Source: Deltaproteobacteria bacterium (lineage in GTDB: Bacteria > Desulfobacterota > Desulfarculia > Adiutricales > Adiutricaceae). Taken from it: DNA of 15,771 nt. Within the stretch, counting starts at the first letter, position 1. Every line of letters starts with the position of its first letter. Below the pieces are notes generated by a model. It did no database searches, was not told where the DNA came from, and saw nothing but the letters and a program-made list of their open reading frames with translations. Positions 1 to 6,458 of this stretch are shown in pieces. A program made the position numbers and the translations under genes. The stretch lies in assembly GCA_031279155.1 (NCBI GenBank), contig JAITJB010000268.1, forward strand, positions 1 to 15,771. Reading direction: 5' to 3'.

Positions 1-65
1 CAAAGGGCCTATTTAGCCCTTTGGGCGGGAGGCCGCTTTACAAAGGCCAAAATAGCCGCCTCCCG
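1..65 (-). terminator. Tandem hairpins downstream of rplI (probable operon end)
   Basis: Two inverted repeats follow the rplI stop codon in the direction of transcription. The first pairs 58-65 with 26-33 (8 bp, 24-nt loop). The second is a perfect 8-bp stem, 16-23 with 1-8, with a 7-nt loop. The expected U-tract would lie at or beyond the window edge, so this is either an intrinsic terminator cut by the edge or an RNA-stabilising 3' structure. The position right after the last gene of a ribosomal operon favours a terminator. Confidence 0.4.
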
Positions 66-69
66 TCTG

Positions 70-582
70 TCAGACCCCGGGATCGGTAATAGGAGCCTCT
101 TTGATCTCAGAGGCCACAACAGCTGGATCGGCTTCCGACCCTTCGGCTACGACTTTGATCTTAATCTGGGCCGTGACCTCGGGGTGGAGTTTTAAGGTGG
201 CCTCAAAATCCCCTAGGGTCTTAATGGGTTCATTGAGCCTTAAGCGCTTGCGATCAATGGTAAAGCCCTTGGCTTGAGCCTCGTGGACCAGATCTTGGGT
301 GGTTACGGCTCCGTAGAGCTTACCCTTTTCCCCGGCTTTACGAGCTAAAACCAGATGGAGCGTGGATAAGCTGTTTTTCATATCCAAGGCCCGCTCTTTG
401 GCCTCTTTGGCCCGGGACTCGTATTCGGCCATCTTTTTGGCCAGGACCTTAAGGTTAGAGGCGGTGGCCTCCATGGCCAGGCCTTGGGGCAAGAGGTAGT
501 TGCGGGCGTGACCTGGGGCTACCTTTAAAACTTGGCCAGCTAGCCCTAGGTTGTCGACATCTTTAGTGAGAATTATTTCCAT
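70..582 (-). CDS. rplI: 50S ribosomal protein bL9
   Basis: This is the large-subunit protein bL9, which binds 23S rRNA near the L1 stalk and helps frame maintenance. The N-terminal domain is unmistakable: MEIILTKDVDNLG followed by the G-x-ARNYLLPQGLA signature at about residues 24-36. A long central charged helix (about 41-75) and the C-terminal rRNA-binding domain follow. At 170 aa it exceeds the usual length of about 148; the extra roughly 22 residues form an acidic, Ala/Pro/Val-rich C-terminal tail. The ATG start has a GGAGGG Shine-Dalgarno 6 nt upstream and lies 14 nt after the rpsR stop, so it is the last gene of the rpsF-rpsR-rplI operon. The order and function are standard; only the tail is unusual. 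Confidence 0.97.
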   Translation of the reverse strand: MEIILTKDVDNLGLAGQVLKVAPGHARNYLLPQGLAMEATASNLKVLAKKMAEYESRAKEAKERALDMKNSLSTLHLVLARKAGEKGKLYGAVTTQDLVHEAQAKGFTIDRKRLRLNEPIKTLGDFEATLKLHPEVTAQIKIKVVAEGSEADPAVVASEIKEAPITDPGV

Positions 583-596
583 GGTCAGCCCTCCGG

Positions 597-902
597 TCAG
601 AACTGGCTGGACGGCACCATGGCCGTGTAGGGCAGAAGGGCCATATATCTAGCCCTTAAGATAGTTTTGTTTAATAACCTCTGGTGCTTGGCGCAATTAC
701 CGCTGATACGGCGGGGGACAATCTTGCCCCTTTCGGTGACGTAATTGCGCAAGGTCTTGATATCTTTGTAATCAACTGAGGTTATGTGGTCGGCGCAGAA
801 GCGACAAATCTTCCGGCGATGGTAGGGTTTCTTTTTGCCGCGTCCGCGGCGCGGGTTTCTATCCCTGTCGTCTTGGCCGGAGCCTTGATGATCGTAGGCC
901 AT
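597..902 (-). CDS. rpsR: 30S ribosomal protein bS18, cysteine-containing form
   Basis: Small-subunit protein bS18 forms a heterodimer with bS6 on the 16S platform. The core from KKPYHRRKICRFC to RARYMALLPYT is typical. It carries Cys33-x2-Cys36 plus Cys70-x2-His73, matching the metal-binding C+ class of S18. The N-terminus is a Gly/Asp/Arg-rich basic tail. I place the start at the ATG at 902, which has AAGGA 9 nt upstream. An in-frame TTG at 920, overlapping the rpsF stop codon, would add six residues but has no Shine-Dalgarno of its own. The length is 101 aa, slightly above the usual 75-85 because of both tails. It lies between rpsF (stop 14 nt before this start) and rplI in one operon. Confidence 0.96.
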   Translation of the reverse strand: MAYDHQGSGQDDRDRNPRRGRGKKKPYHRRKICRFCADHITSVDYKDIKTLRNYVTERGKIVPRRISGNCAKHQRLLNKTILRARYMALLPYTAMVPSSQF

Positions 903-916
903 TGGCGTTTTTCCTT

Positions 917-1462
917 TCAATTGGTGTTGGCTTCATCGTCGGCGACAGTTGGGCTATCGTCGTCGGAGTCAAACGAGGTTTCGTCTGAAGCGTCGTCTGA
1001 GGCTTCATCGGAATCGGAGTCGGCCAAAAAAGTCTCTTCGCCAGAGTCATCGAAGCTAGGAAGAGTTTTATCGGCCTCAGGCGCGCCTGCGCCTTCCTTT
1101 TCTTTTTCCCGTCGGTTGGCTTCATTGGCCAACTGTTCGAGAACGGCCTCATACCTTTGTTCGGAAAAATCGCGTTCCAAGATTAAAGTCAGGTATTTGA
1201 AAACCTGCTCGTCGATTTTACAGTTGCGCTGAAGTTCAGCGGCTAGGGGTGGTTGGGCGCGGTAGTCGTAGAGCACGTAGTAGCCGTAGAGCTCCTTTTT
1301 AACCGGGTAGGCTAAACGGCGGCGGCCCCATTCATCGAAGCGGACGATTTTACCGCCGCCTGTGTCAATAACGCCCCCGATCTTAGTCTTAAAAGCCTCA
1401 ATCTGATCGGGGCTGAGGTTGGGCGAGAGCAAGATAAGCGTCTCGTACCTTCTAAAGTCCAT
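917..1462 (-). CDS. rpsF: 30S ribosomal protein bS6 with long acidic C-terminal extension
   Basis: bS6 is the partner of bS18 on the 30S platform. Residues 1 to about 100 are a normal S6 ferredoxin-like fold: MDFRRYETLILLSPNLS, the DEWGRRRLAYPVKK strand motif at about 43-56, and YGYYVLYDY. The ATG start has GAGGAG 9 nt upstream. The protein is 181 aa, against the usual 95-135. The extra part from about residue 120 is a charged linker (NRREKEKEG) followed by a disordered tail of mostly Asp, Ser, Glu and Ala with almost no hydrophobic residues after about residue 150. E. coli S6 is known to be modified by RimK with C-terminal glutamates, so an encoded acidic tail may play a comparable role; that is inference. 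It is the first gene of the rpsF-rpsR-rplI operon. Confidence 0.96.
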   Translation of the reverse strand: MDFRRYETLILLSPNLSPDQIEAFKTKIGGVIDTGGGKIVRFDEWGRRRLAYPVKKELYGYYVLYDYRAQPPLAAELQRNCKIDEQVFKYLTLILERDFSEQRYEAVLEQLANEANRREKEKEGAGAPEADKTLPSFDDSGEETFLADSDSDEASDDASDETSFDSDDDSPTVADDEANTN

Positions 1463-1488
1463 ACTAATTCACTCCTCTTGGACTTAAG

Positions 1489-1542
1489 GCCCCGCAGGTC
1501 AACCAATATTACCAATGGGTTTTTATGGGTAGGTGTCGGGGC
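1489..1542 (-). promoter_or_regulatory. Candidate S6:S18 autoregulatory leader element upstream of rpsF
   Basis: In the rpsF 5' leader a 6-bp stem can form between GCCCCG (1542-1537) and CGGGGC (1494-1489). A CCGACACCTACCC segment runs from its 5' arm into the loop. Many bacteria carry in this position an RNA motif that exposes a conserved CCG bulge and is bound by the S6:S18 complex for feedback control. The location and CCG fit; the exact fold could not be verified by eye, so confidence is low. Confidence 0.3.
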
Positions 1543-1582
1543 GAGAGTGGCAACCGTCTAAGCTAGTCGGTTGTAAACGTAC

Positions 1583-1611
1583 AATTTACCTTTTTCTGGT
1601 TGATAAATCAA
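1583..1611 (-). promoter_or_regulatory. Candidate sigma70 promoter for the rpsF operon
   Basis: TTGATT (1611-1606) and TAAATT (1588-1583) are separated by 17 bp, each matching 4 of 6 consensus positions, about 120 nt upstream of the rpsF start. The surrounding DNA is AT-rich and other weak pairs exist further upstream (for example TTAACA and TATATA near 1700), so this is one possibility among several. Confidence 0.25.
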
Positions 1612-1951
1612 GCCCCTATAAAAAGTAAAAATTTCTTTCCAGTATACCTATCATCACGTCGGGCCAAAAAACATGATGGGAAAAAGATTGATCAAGGTAT
1701 ATAAAATACGATCGGATTATGTTAAGATAAAGAGCCTGAAAATTTGAGGGGTTACCCCCTTAAACCACAAGCCATTTTGATATATTGCCTTGCTTAGATA
1801 GAACCCTAACCACTGTTCTTTTGATAAATCCCTTTGAAGGGGGCTGGTGACGGGGTCTTTTAATTTGGCCTTGTGATTGAGGCTCTATTGTGATTAGATA
1901 GCTATTATCAAGCATACATCTGCCGCACACGCCTAAGGACATTTTTTCCGG

Positions 1952-2335
1952 GTGTTTTCCATGGAAGATTGGGAAAAAAAGCTCGCTCTAGAGAAATTTA
2001 AACTGGAAGAGCAGTTTAGATTCGAAAATTCTAGGCGAAGCCGGCATCACAAAAACCTGTTGGCCTTGGTCATCCTTTTGATCATGACCTTTCTAGCCTT
2101 TTTCATTCTCTACCGGCTCGGGCAGGCCAGACTTAAGGCCAATAAGTCAGTTGCCGCGATAGCTTCGATTGCCTCGATTGATTCGAATGCCTCAGTTGCC
2201 TCGAATGACTCTGTTGCCCCGAAAGTTTCGTTTGCTTCGATGGCCCAATTTTACGATAATAACAATATTCCTTTCATGATTTTCCATGACCGCCTTAAGG
2301 CTGTCAATTTTAGCATAGATGACGTTCCTTCATGA
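1952..2335 (+). CDS. Small single-pass membrane protein with Ala-Ser tripeptide repeats
   Basis: I do not recognise a family. The 127-aa protein has a charged, probably helical cytoplasmic N-terminus (EDWEKKLALEKFKLEEQ, about 5-21), a basic patch at 28-34, and one strong transmembrane segment at about 35-55. Residues 71-97 are nine tripeptides of the type (A/D)-S-x (ASI, ASI, DSN, ASV and so on), encoded by a 9-nt periodic sequence. A polar C-terminal stretch follows. The basic residues lie on the N-terminal side, so the C-terminus probably faces the periplasm. The start is uncertain: GTG at 1952 has AAGGA 12 nt upstream, while ATG at 1961 (124 aa) is further from it. It overlaps the next gene by an ATGA junction, so the two are probably made together. 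Confidence 0.7.
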   Translation: MFSMEDWEKKLALEKFKLEEQFRFENSRRSRHHKNLLALVILLIMTFLAFFILYRLGQARLKANKSVAAIASIASIDSNASVASNDSVAPKVSFASMAQFYDNNNIPFMIFHDRLKAVNFSIDDVPS

Positions 2336-2976
2336 GAAGTCCACGCCCTATAAGATTTAGACAAAAAAAGCCGGTTAGGTGGCCTATCTACGTATTAACC
2401 TTAGTCATCGTCTTGGCTTTGGGCTGGTCAGGCTGGCGGATGGTTGCCAATAAGCCGGTATTACCTTGGGCGGCAGGTCAAGAAGCTGACATGTCCATCC
2501 TAAGCTATAAGAAGCCCCAAAGCGAAAATAGCTTAGAGGCTTCTGATAGTTCTTTAGTTAACATTAACCAGGAGGAGATCTCTGTCCGCAAGGTCTTAGA
2601 AAACGTCATGACCTTGTGGGTCGATGCTCTAGTCAGCTCAGATTTTACGGCTTTCCACCAAAATCTGGCCTCTTCATGGCGAAATAGCGATACTCCCGCC
2701 GGCCTTAAAGAATCCTTCAGCGTCCTTGTGCCCTATAAAGAGAGCCTAACGCTCTTTCCCACCCGAGGAAAATTAGTCCTCTTAGAATCCCGGCCTTTTA
2801 ACGATTCCCCGCCGGCAGGAGAAATCCTCATTCGCGATAACTTAGGCCCGGAGTCTCCTTGGCAGGTCAGAGGCGAATGGCGAGTCAACAAGACGGCTTT
2901 GGGCTTTACGCTGGTTCTAAGTTTGGAAGACGGCATTTGGCGGACCTCAGGCCTGCGAGTTGAGATTTACCCCTAA
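2332..2976 (+). CDS. Membrane-anchored protein with NTF2-like outer domain
   Basis: The 214-aa protein has a very basic N-terminus (RSPRPIRFRQKKPVR), a single transmembrane anchor at about 18-36, a linker to about 80, and a C-terminal globular domain. Residues about 84-214 look NTF2/SnoaL-like. A helix carries the pattern W-x2-ALVSSDFTAFHQNLASSWRN, a second helix follows, and antiparallel strands end in the pattern DG-x-WR-x-SGL-x-V. This fold assignment is by pattern only. Such domains often bind small ligands or act as periplasmic assembly partners; no catalytic residues can be assigned. The start ATG overlaps the upstream stop (ATGA), which implies translational coupling with the other small membrane protein. 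The function of the pair is unknown. Confidence 0.8.
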   Translation: MRSPRPIRFRQKKPVRWPIYVLTLVIVLALGWSGWRMVANKPVLPWAAGQEADMSILSYKKPQSENSLEASDSSLVNINQEEISVRKVLENVMTLWVDALVSSDFTAFHQNLASSWRNSDTPAGLKESFSVLVPYKESLTLFPTRGKLVLLESRPFNDSPPAGEILIRDNLGPESPWQVRGEWRVNKTALGFTLVLSLEDGIWRTSGLRVEIYP

Positions 2977-3069
2977 TCTTAAAGATCAAAGGGAGCTCTT
3001 AAAGATCAAAGCGAGATCTTAGATCAAAAGGCCTTTGGCCCAGAAAAGCATACTCTTAAAGACTAAAAG
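2977..3069. repeat. Short imperfect direct repeats before the terminator
   Basis: TCTTAAAGATCAAAGGGAG (2977-2995) recurs at 2997-3015 with one change, giving a 20-bp period. Degenerate copies follow at 3017-3030 (TCTTAGATCAAAAG) and 3054-3069 (TCTTAAAGACTAAAAG). The array starts right after the stop codon of the NTF2-like gene and ends in the terminator stem. It looks like local slippage expansion; no function is evident. Confidence 0.75.
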
Positions 3070-3110
3070 ACGAGGGCCCAAAAACCAACGGTTTTTGGGC
3101 CCTCGTCTTT
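3066..3110. terminator. Bidirectional intrinsic terminator, 21-bp perfect stem
   Basis: 3066-3086 pairs without mismatch with 3090-3110, leaving a 3-nt loop. The stem has A-tracts at its base and a central GGGCCC core. It sits between the convergent genes ending at 2976 (plus) and 3126 (minus). A-rich sequence on the left and a GGATCTTTTT stretch on the right supply U-tracts for both directions. Confidence 0.9.
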
Positions 3111-3125
3111 GGATCTTTTTGATAT

Positions 3126-4409
3126 TTAAGCAGCGGACTCGTAGGCCGAGAGATCTAATAGTCCGTGGCCCGAGAGAGTGAAAACCAGGCAGGCGCTCTG
3201 GCCAAGGCTCTCTAGCTCTAAGGCTTTCAGGCAGGTTACGGCTAAGGCGTGGGCCGATTCCGGAGCGGCGATGATGTACTCGGAATTGGCTAAGAGCTTA
3301 GCAAACTTAAAGACCTGCTCGGCGGTGACGGCTTGGGCCTTGATGACGCCGGACTTTAAAAGCGAGCTGACGATGGGGGAGGCCCCATGGTACCTAAGGC
3401 CGCCGGCGTGGATGGCTGGCGGCTGAAAATCTGTCCCCAAACTGTACATGGGCATCAGTGGGGTGAAGCCGGCGGTGTCGCCAGCGTCGTAGGTAAATTT
3501 ACCGGCCGTTAAGGTCGGGCAGCTGATGGGCTCGGCGGCGATGGCCGTTATCTTTTCGCCGCTTTTTATCATCGGCACGTAAGGGGCAACCAATCCGCCA
3601 AAGTTTGAGCCGCCGCCATGGCAGGCGATCAGGTAGTCGGGCTTTTCGCCGGCTAAAGCCAACTGCTTTTGGACCTCCTGGCCGATAACGGTTTGGTGGA
3701 GGATGACGTGGTTTAAGACGCTACCTAAGACGTAGTTGGTATCGGGTCTAGAGGCGGCTTCTTCTACGGCCTCGCTGATAGCCAAACCCAAGGTCCCCAA
3801 GGCCTGAGGGTCCTTGGCCAGGGCGTCGCGTCCGGCTTTGGTGACCTCACTAGGGCTAGGGAAGACTTCGGCGCCCATCATGTTCATGATGACCTTGCGG
3901 TAGGGTTTTTGGGTCAGGCTGATTTTGACCATAAAAACCCGGACGTCTATGCCGAAATGCTTGGCGGCGATGGCTAAGGCCGTGCCCCACTGGCCGGCTC
4001 CGGTCTCGGTAGTTAGGCGGGTGATGCCCTCTTGGCGGTTGTAATAGGCCTGGGCCATGGCGGTGTTACTTTTATGGCTGCCGGAAGGGGATACGCTCTC
4101 ATCTTTAAAATAGATGCGCGATTTTACGCCCAAGGCTTTTTCCAGCCTCTTGGCCCGAATTAAGGGCGTGGGACGCCAGAGCGCCAAAGCCTCTAAGACG
4201 GGAGCGGGGATGGGGTGGATGGACTGGTTGCTCATTTCCTGCTCAATTAGGGCTTTGGGAAATATAGCCGCCAGAGCAGATGGTTCCACCGGTTTTTGGT
4301 CAGCGCCCAAATAGGGGCCCAAGGGCTCGGGCAGTTCAGGTAGGACATTGTACCAAGAGGCGGGAAGTTCACTCTTGGGTAGTAAAATTCGATTTTCTTC
4401 AATGGTCAT
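3126..4409 (-). CDS. trpB: Tryptophan synthase beta chain, TrpB2 type
   Basis: This is a pyridoxal-phosphate enzyme that joins indole with serine (or a serine derivative) to give tryptophan. The N-terminal extension (ILLPKSELPASWYNVLPELP and following) and the 427-aa length mark the long TrpB2 subgroup rather than the roughly 400-aa TrpB1 that pairs tightly with TrpA. Visible motifs: the PTPL substrate segment, the PLP lysine in GSHKSN (about residue 113), the catalytic glutamate in ETGAGQWG (about 135), and the phosphate-binding GGGSN loop (about 265-269). I chose the ATG at 4409 (GGAG 7 nt upstream) over the TTG one codon earlier. No trpA or other trp gene is nearby, so it may salvage indole or use O-phosphoserine, as shown for some TrpB2 enzymes; that is inference. 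Confidence 0.93.
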   Translation of the reverse strand: MTIEENRILLPKSELPASWYNVLPELPEPLGPYLGADQKPVEPSALAAIFPKALIEQEMSNQSIHPIPAPVLEALALWRPTPLIRAKRLEKALGVKSRIYFKDESVSPSGSHKSNTAMAQAYYNRQEGITRLTTETGAGQWGTALAIAAKHFGIDVRVFMVKISLTQKPYRKVIMNMMGAEVFPSPSEVTKAGRDALAKDPQALGTLGLAISEAVEEAASRPDTNYVLGSVLNHVILHQTVIGQEVQKQLALAGEKPDYLIACHGGGSNFGGLVAPYVPMIKSGEKITAIAAEPISCPTLTAGKFTYDAGDTAGFTPLMPMYSLGTDFQPPAIHAGGLRYHGASPIVSSLLKSGVIKAQAVTAEQVFKFAKLLANSEYIIAAPESAHALAVTCLKALELESLGQSACLVFTLSGHGLLDLSAYESAA

Positions 4410-4421
4410 CAAAATACTCCG

Positions 4422-4447
4422 AAAAAACCCCGAGTTATAGCTGGGGG
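4422..4447 (-). terminator. Terminator-like hairpin abutting the trpB ribosome-binding site
   Basis: On the minus strand CCCC-C-AG (4447-4441) can pair with CT-C-GGGG (4434-4428) around a CTATAA loop with one C-C mismatch. Six U residues (4427-4422) follow. The U-tract ends one base before the GGAG Shine-Dalgarno of trpB. It could end gmhB transcription or act as an attenuator for trpB. The stem is short, so confidence is moderate. Confidence 0.5.
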
Positions 4448-4502
4448 AAGGAATGGGGTCAAAAATAAGTTTTTTTGACTATATTAATATTTATGATTAA
4501 AA

Positions 4503-5081
4503 TTAATTATTAATTTGATCGTCTAAAATAAAAGATGCCACTTTAGGAAAATCATCAAAGATTTTAGTCTCGGCTGGGACCTTAAACCGGTCGGCTAAGC
4601 CAAAGCCGGTTAAGACCAGATAAGAGCCCTTGACGCCGGCGTTTATGCCGGCTAAGACATCGAGGGATTTATCGCCGACCATAAAGGAATCATGGAGATT
4701 GATTTTTAGATCCTCTGCCGCCTTTTGCAGAAGCATTGGTGAGGGCTTGCGGCATTGGCAAGTGGAAAAAATGGGATGGTGAGTGCAAAAATACCAGCCG
4801 TCAATGGTAATGCCAACCTTGTCCATGAGATCGCGATCGATTTGTTGGTGAAGAAGGTTGACCTCATCTGAGGTATAGTAGCCTCGGGCAACGCCTGACT
4901 GATTCGAGATTACGGCCAAAACAAAGCCGGCCTTTTTAAGCTTATATAAGGCTTCCGGCACGCCTTCAATCCATTTAAAGTCTTTAAAGTAATGGAGGTA
5001 GCCGATATCGTGGTTTAAGGTGCCGTCGCGGTCGAGGAAGACGGCCGGCTTGAGATCTTTAAAATGAGAGCTATCTAACAA
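4503..5081 (-). CDS. gmhB: D-glycero-D-manno-heptose-1,7-bisphosphate 7-phosphatase (HAD family)
   Basis: This cytoplasmic HAD-superfamily phosphatase removes the 7-phosphate in ADP-heptose synthesis for the LPS inner core. Motif I is DRDGT (D17, D19), motif II is the Ser in VISNQSG (about 59), motif III/Lys is CRKP (K112), and motif IV is VGDKSLD (D137, D141). The zinc-binding loop specific to GmhB-like enzymes is present as Cys99-x-His101-His102 and Cys108-x-Cys110. The length of 192 aa is typical. The start is a TTG at 5081 with AAGGA 5 nt upstream and no nearby in-frame ATG. It lies 41 nt after the dehydrogenase gene, so the two are probably cotranscribed. A histidinol-phosphatase role is the main alternative within the family. 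Confidence 0.92.
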   Translation of the reverse strand: MLDSSHFKDLKPAVFLDRDGTLNHDIGYLHYFKDFKWIEGVPEALYKLKKAGFVLAVISNQSGVARGYYTSDEVNLLHQQIDRDLMDKVGITIDGWYFCTHHPIFSTCQCRKPSPMLLQKAAEDLKINLHDSFMVGDKSLDVLAGINAGVKGSYLVLTGFGLADRFKVPAETKIFDDFPKVASFILDDQINN

Positions 5082-5122
5082 TGTAATCCTTGCAATTAAT
5101 TTCCTTGAGCTAAAAAAGCTCT

Positions 5123-6250
5123 TTAATCTTTAATAAAATTGGCCACATTTTGGCCAATGGTCTGGCAGTCGGCTTTGCCTCCCAGCTCCCAGGGCCTGAG
5201 ATCGGGACTGCTAGCTAAGTACTCGGTCACAGCCTGACGGACGCCTGTGGCGGCCTTCGTTTCACCAAGGTGCTCGAGCATTAAGGCTGCCGATAGTATG
5301 GTGGCTAAAGGGTTGGCCCTTCCAGTATTGGTGAGCTTGGTGGCCGAGCCGTGAGCCGGCTCAAACATGCTAAGGCCGTCTCCGATGTTACCGGAGGCGG
5401 CTAAACCTAGGCCGCCGGTTATGGCCGAGGTCAGATCGCTAACAATATCACCAAATAAGTTTGGACACAAAATAACGCCAAAATTTAGCGGGGCCCGAAC
5501 CAATTGGTAGCACAGGTTATCGATGTTAACTTTGGTCAGCAAAATTTGAGGATATTGTCTAGCTGCCAGATCTTCTATGACCTTATCCCAAAAGCCGTAA
5601 AATTTAGGTAGGGCGTTGGATTTGGTGGCCACGTGGACCGTATTTTGGCTGCGGGAGGCCGCCAACTTAAAAGCCCGGCCAGCTATGCGTTCTACCGAGG
5701 GTTTTGTTAGAAGGCCTAGGGAGTAAGCGGTATCCCTCGGGGGGACAATAGAAAAATCAAGTTTTCCGACAAAGTCGTATTGGCCCCTTTTAGCTTCTAA
5801 AGTGTATTGGGCGTTTTCAGGGAGCGATCCGCCCAAGCCCATGTAGAAGTCTTCGGTGTTTTCCCTGACCACGACCAGATCGATATCGCCCCCCGTAGGG
5901 GCGTTGATGGGTAGCTTAATGTTAGGGTATGAGCGGGCCGGTCTTAAATTTAAGTATTGATCGAAGTGGAAGCGGAGGGCTAAAAGGAGCTCCTGCTCAA
6001 TGGGCCCCGGGGGAACAGCCGGGTCGCCCACGGCCCCCAAAAGAAGGGCGCTGGCCGCCCCTAGATCGTCAAAGGCGCTTTTAGGTAAGACCTCGCCGTG
6101 GGCTAGGTAGTAGTTGGCGCCAAAGGGCAAGATATTGGTTTTTAGCCCAAAGCCGTAGACAGAGGCGGCCTTTTCCAAGACTATGAGCGCTTCTTTAATG
6201 ACCTCAGGGCCGATGCCGTCACCGGGGATGACCGCAATGTCGTAATCCAT
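5123..6250 (-). CDS. Beta-decarboxylating dehydrogenase (isocitrate/isopropylmalate/D-malate family)
   Basis: This is an NAD(P)-dependent enzyme that oxidises and decarboxylates a 2-hydroxy acid with a malate moiety, using Mg2+. Family marks: IPGDGIGPEV at the N-terminus, NLRP (101-104), VRENTE (128-133), catalytic Lys210 (ATKSN) and Asp244 (NIDNL), metal ligands Asp268 and Asp272 (NLFGDIVSD), and FEPAHGSA. The TKSN and NLFGDI forms resemble the D-malate/tartrate branch more than classical LeuB. The position of the LeuB catalytic tyrosine appears to be Leu181. The NAD loop reads GSATKLTNTGRANP instead of the usual GSAPDIAGKxxANP. The substrate is therefore open. The start is ATG at 6250 (375 aa) with GGAG 6 nt upstream; longer in-frame starts are not supported. 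No leuACD genes are nearby. Confidence 0.88.
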   Translation of the reverse strand: MDYDIAVIPGDGIGPEVIKEALIVLEKAASVYGFGLKTNILPFGANYYLAHGEVLPKSAFDDLGAASALLLGAVGDPAVPPGPIEQELLLALRFHFDQYLNLRPARSYPNIKLPINAPTGGDIDLVVVRENTEDFYMGLGGSLPENAQYTLEAKRGQYDFVGKLDFSIVPPRDTAYSLGLLTKPSVERIAGRAFKLAASRSQNTVHVATKSNALPKFYGFWDKVIEDLAARQYPQILLTKVNIDNLCYQLVRAPLNFGVILCPNLFGDIVSDLTSAITGGLGLAASGNIGDGLSMFEPAHGSATKLTNTGRANPLATILSAALMLEHLGETKAATGVRQAVTEYLASSPDLRPWELGGKADCQTIGQNVANFIKD

Positions 6251-6285
6251 TTTACACTCCATAAGAAAGATTAATGGCCGCAAGA

Positions 6286-6314
6286 ATCTTATTTTACCTG
6301 ACTGGCCTTGTCAA
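6286..6314 (-). promoter_or_regulatory. Sigma70-type promoter for the dehydrogenase-gmhB unit
   Basis: A perfect TTGACA (6314-6309) is followed after 17 bp by TAAGAT (6291-6286). Predicted transcription would begin about 30 nt before the ATG at 6250, which leaves room for the GGAG ribosome-binding site. It lies in the divergent gap with the URO-D gene. Confidence 0.6.
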
Positions 6315-6347
6315 GTTTTATAAGGTTCAAATGTTCTTTGGTTAATC

Positions 6348-6378
6348 TTGATGAACTCTTAAAAGCCGTGTTATATTT
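6348..6378 (+). promoter_or_regulatory. Candidate promoter for the URO-D family gene
   Basis: TTGATG (6348-6353) can be read with TTATAT (6371-6376, 17-bp spacer) or the better TATATT (6373-6378, 19-bp spacer). It points away from the dehydrogenase promoter and lies about 80 nt upstream of the preferred start codon. Matches are partial. Confidence 0.3.
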
Positions 6379-6458
6379 TGAGCCTAGCCAACTGCCGCAA
6401 GCTTAAGTTATTGGCGGCGGTTTTAAAATTTTTCATAATTTTAAGGAGGACTAAAGCC

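Larger units (their letters stand above)
1463..1951. other. Divergent intergenic region, no recognised gene
   Basis: This is about 490 bp between the divergent rpsF operon and the membrane-protein pair. The half nearer rpsF holds the leader and promoter candidates listed separately. The rest (about 1740-1950) has a short hairpin (GGGG-TTA-CCCC at about 1748-1758) and several AT-rich stretches. A 60-codon minus-strand frame at 1760-1942 resembles nothing I know and lacks convincing initiation signals. No tRNA or CRISPR structure was seen. Confidence 0.6.

Noticed and set aside
786..1232. 148-codon plus-strand frame rich in Ser/Glu
   Set aside because: It is antisense to rpsR and the rpsF tail; its composition mirrors the Asp/Ser repeats on the other strand and it has no ribosome-binding site.
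1760..1942. 60-codon minus-strand frame in the rpsF upstream region
   Set aside because: No recognisable family and no clear initiation signals; kept only as a remark in the intergenic entry.
4413..4502. Trp leader peptide ahead of trpB
   Set aside because: The only short frame in the leader (TTG start) has no Trp codons, so classical trp attenuation is not supported.
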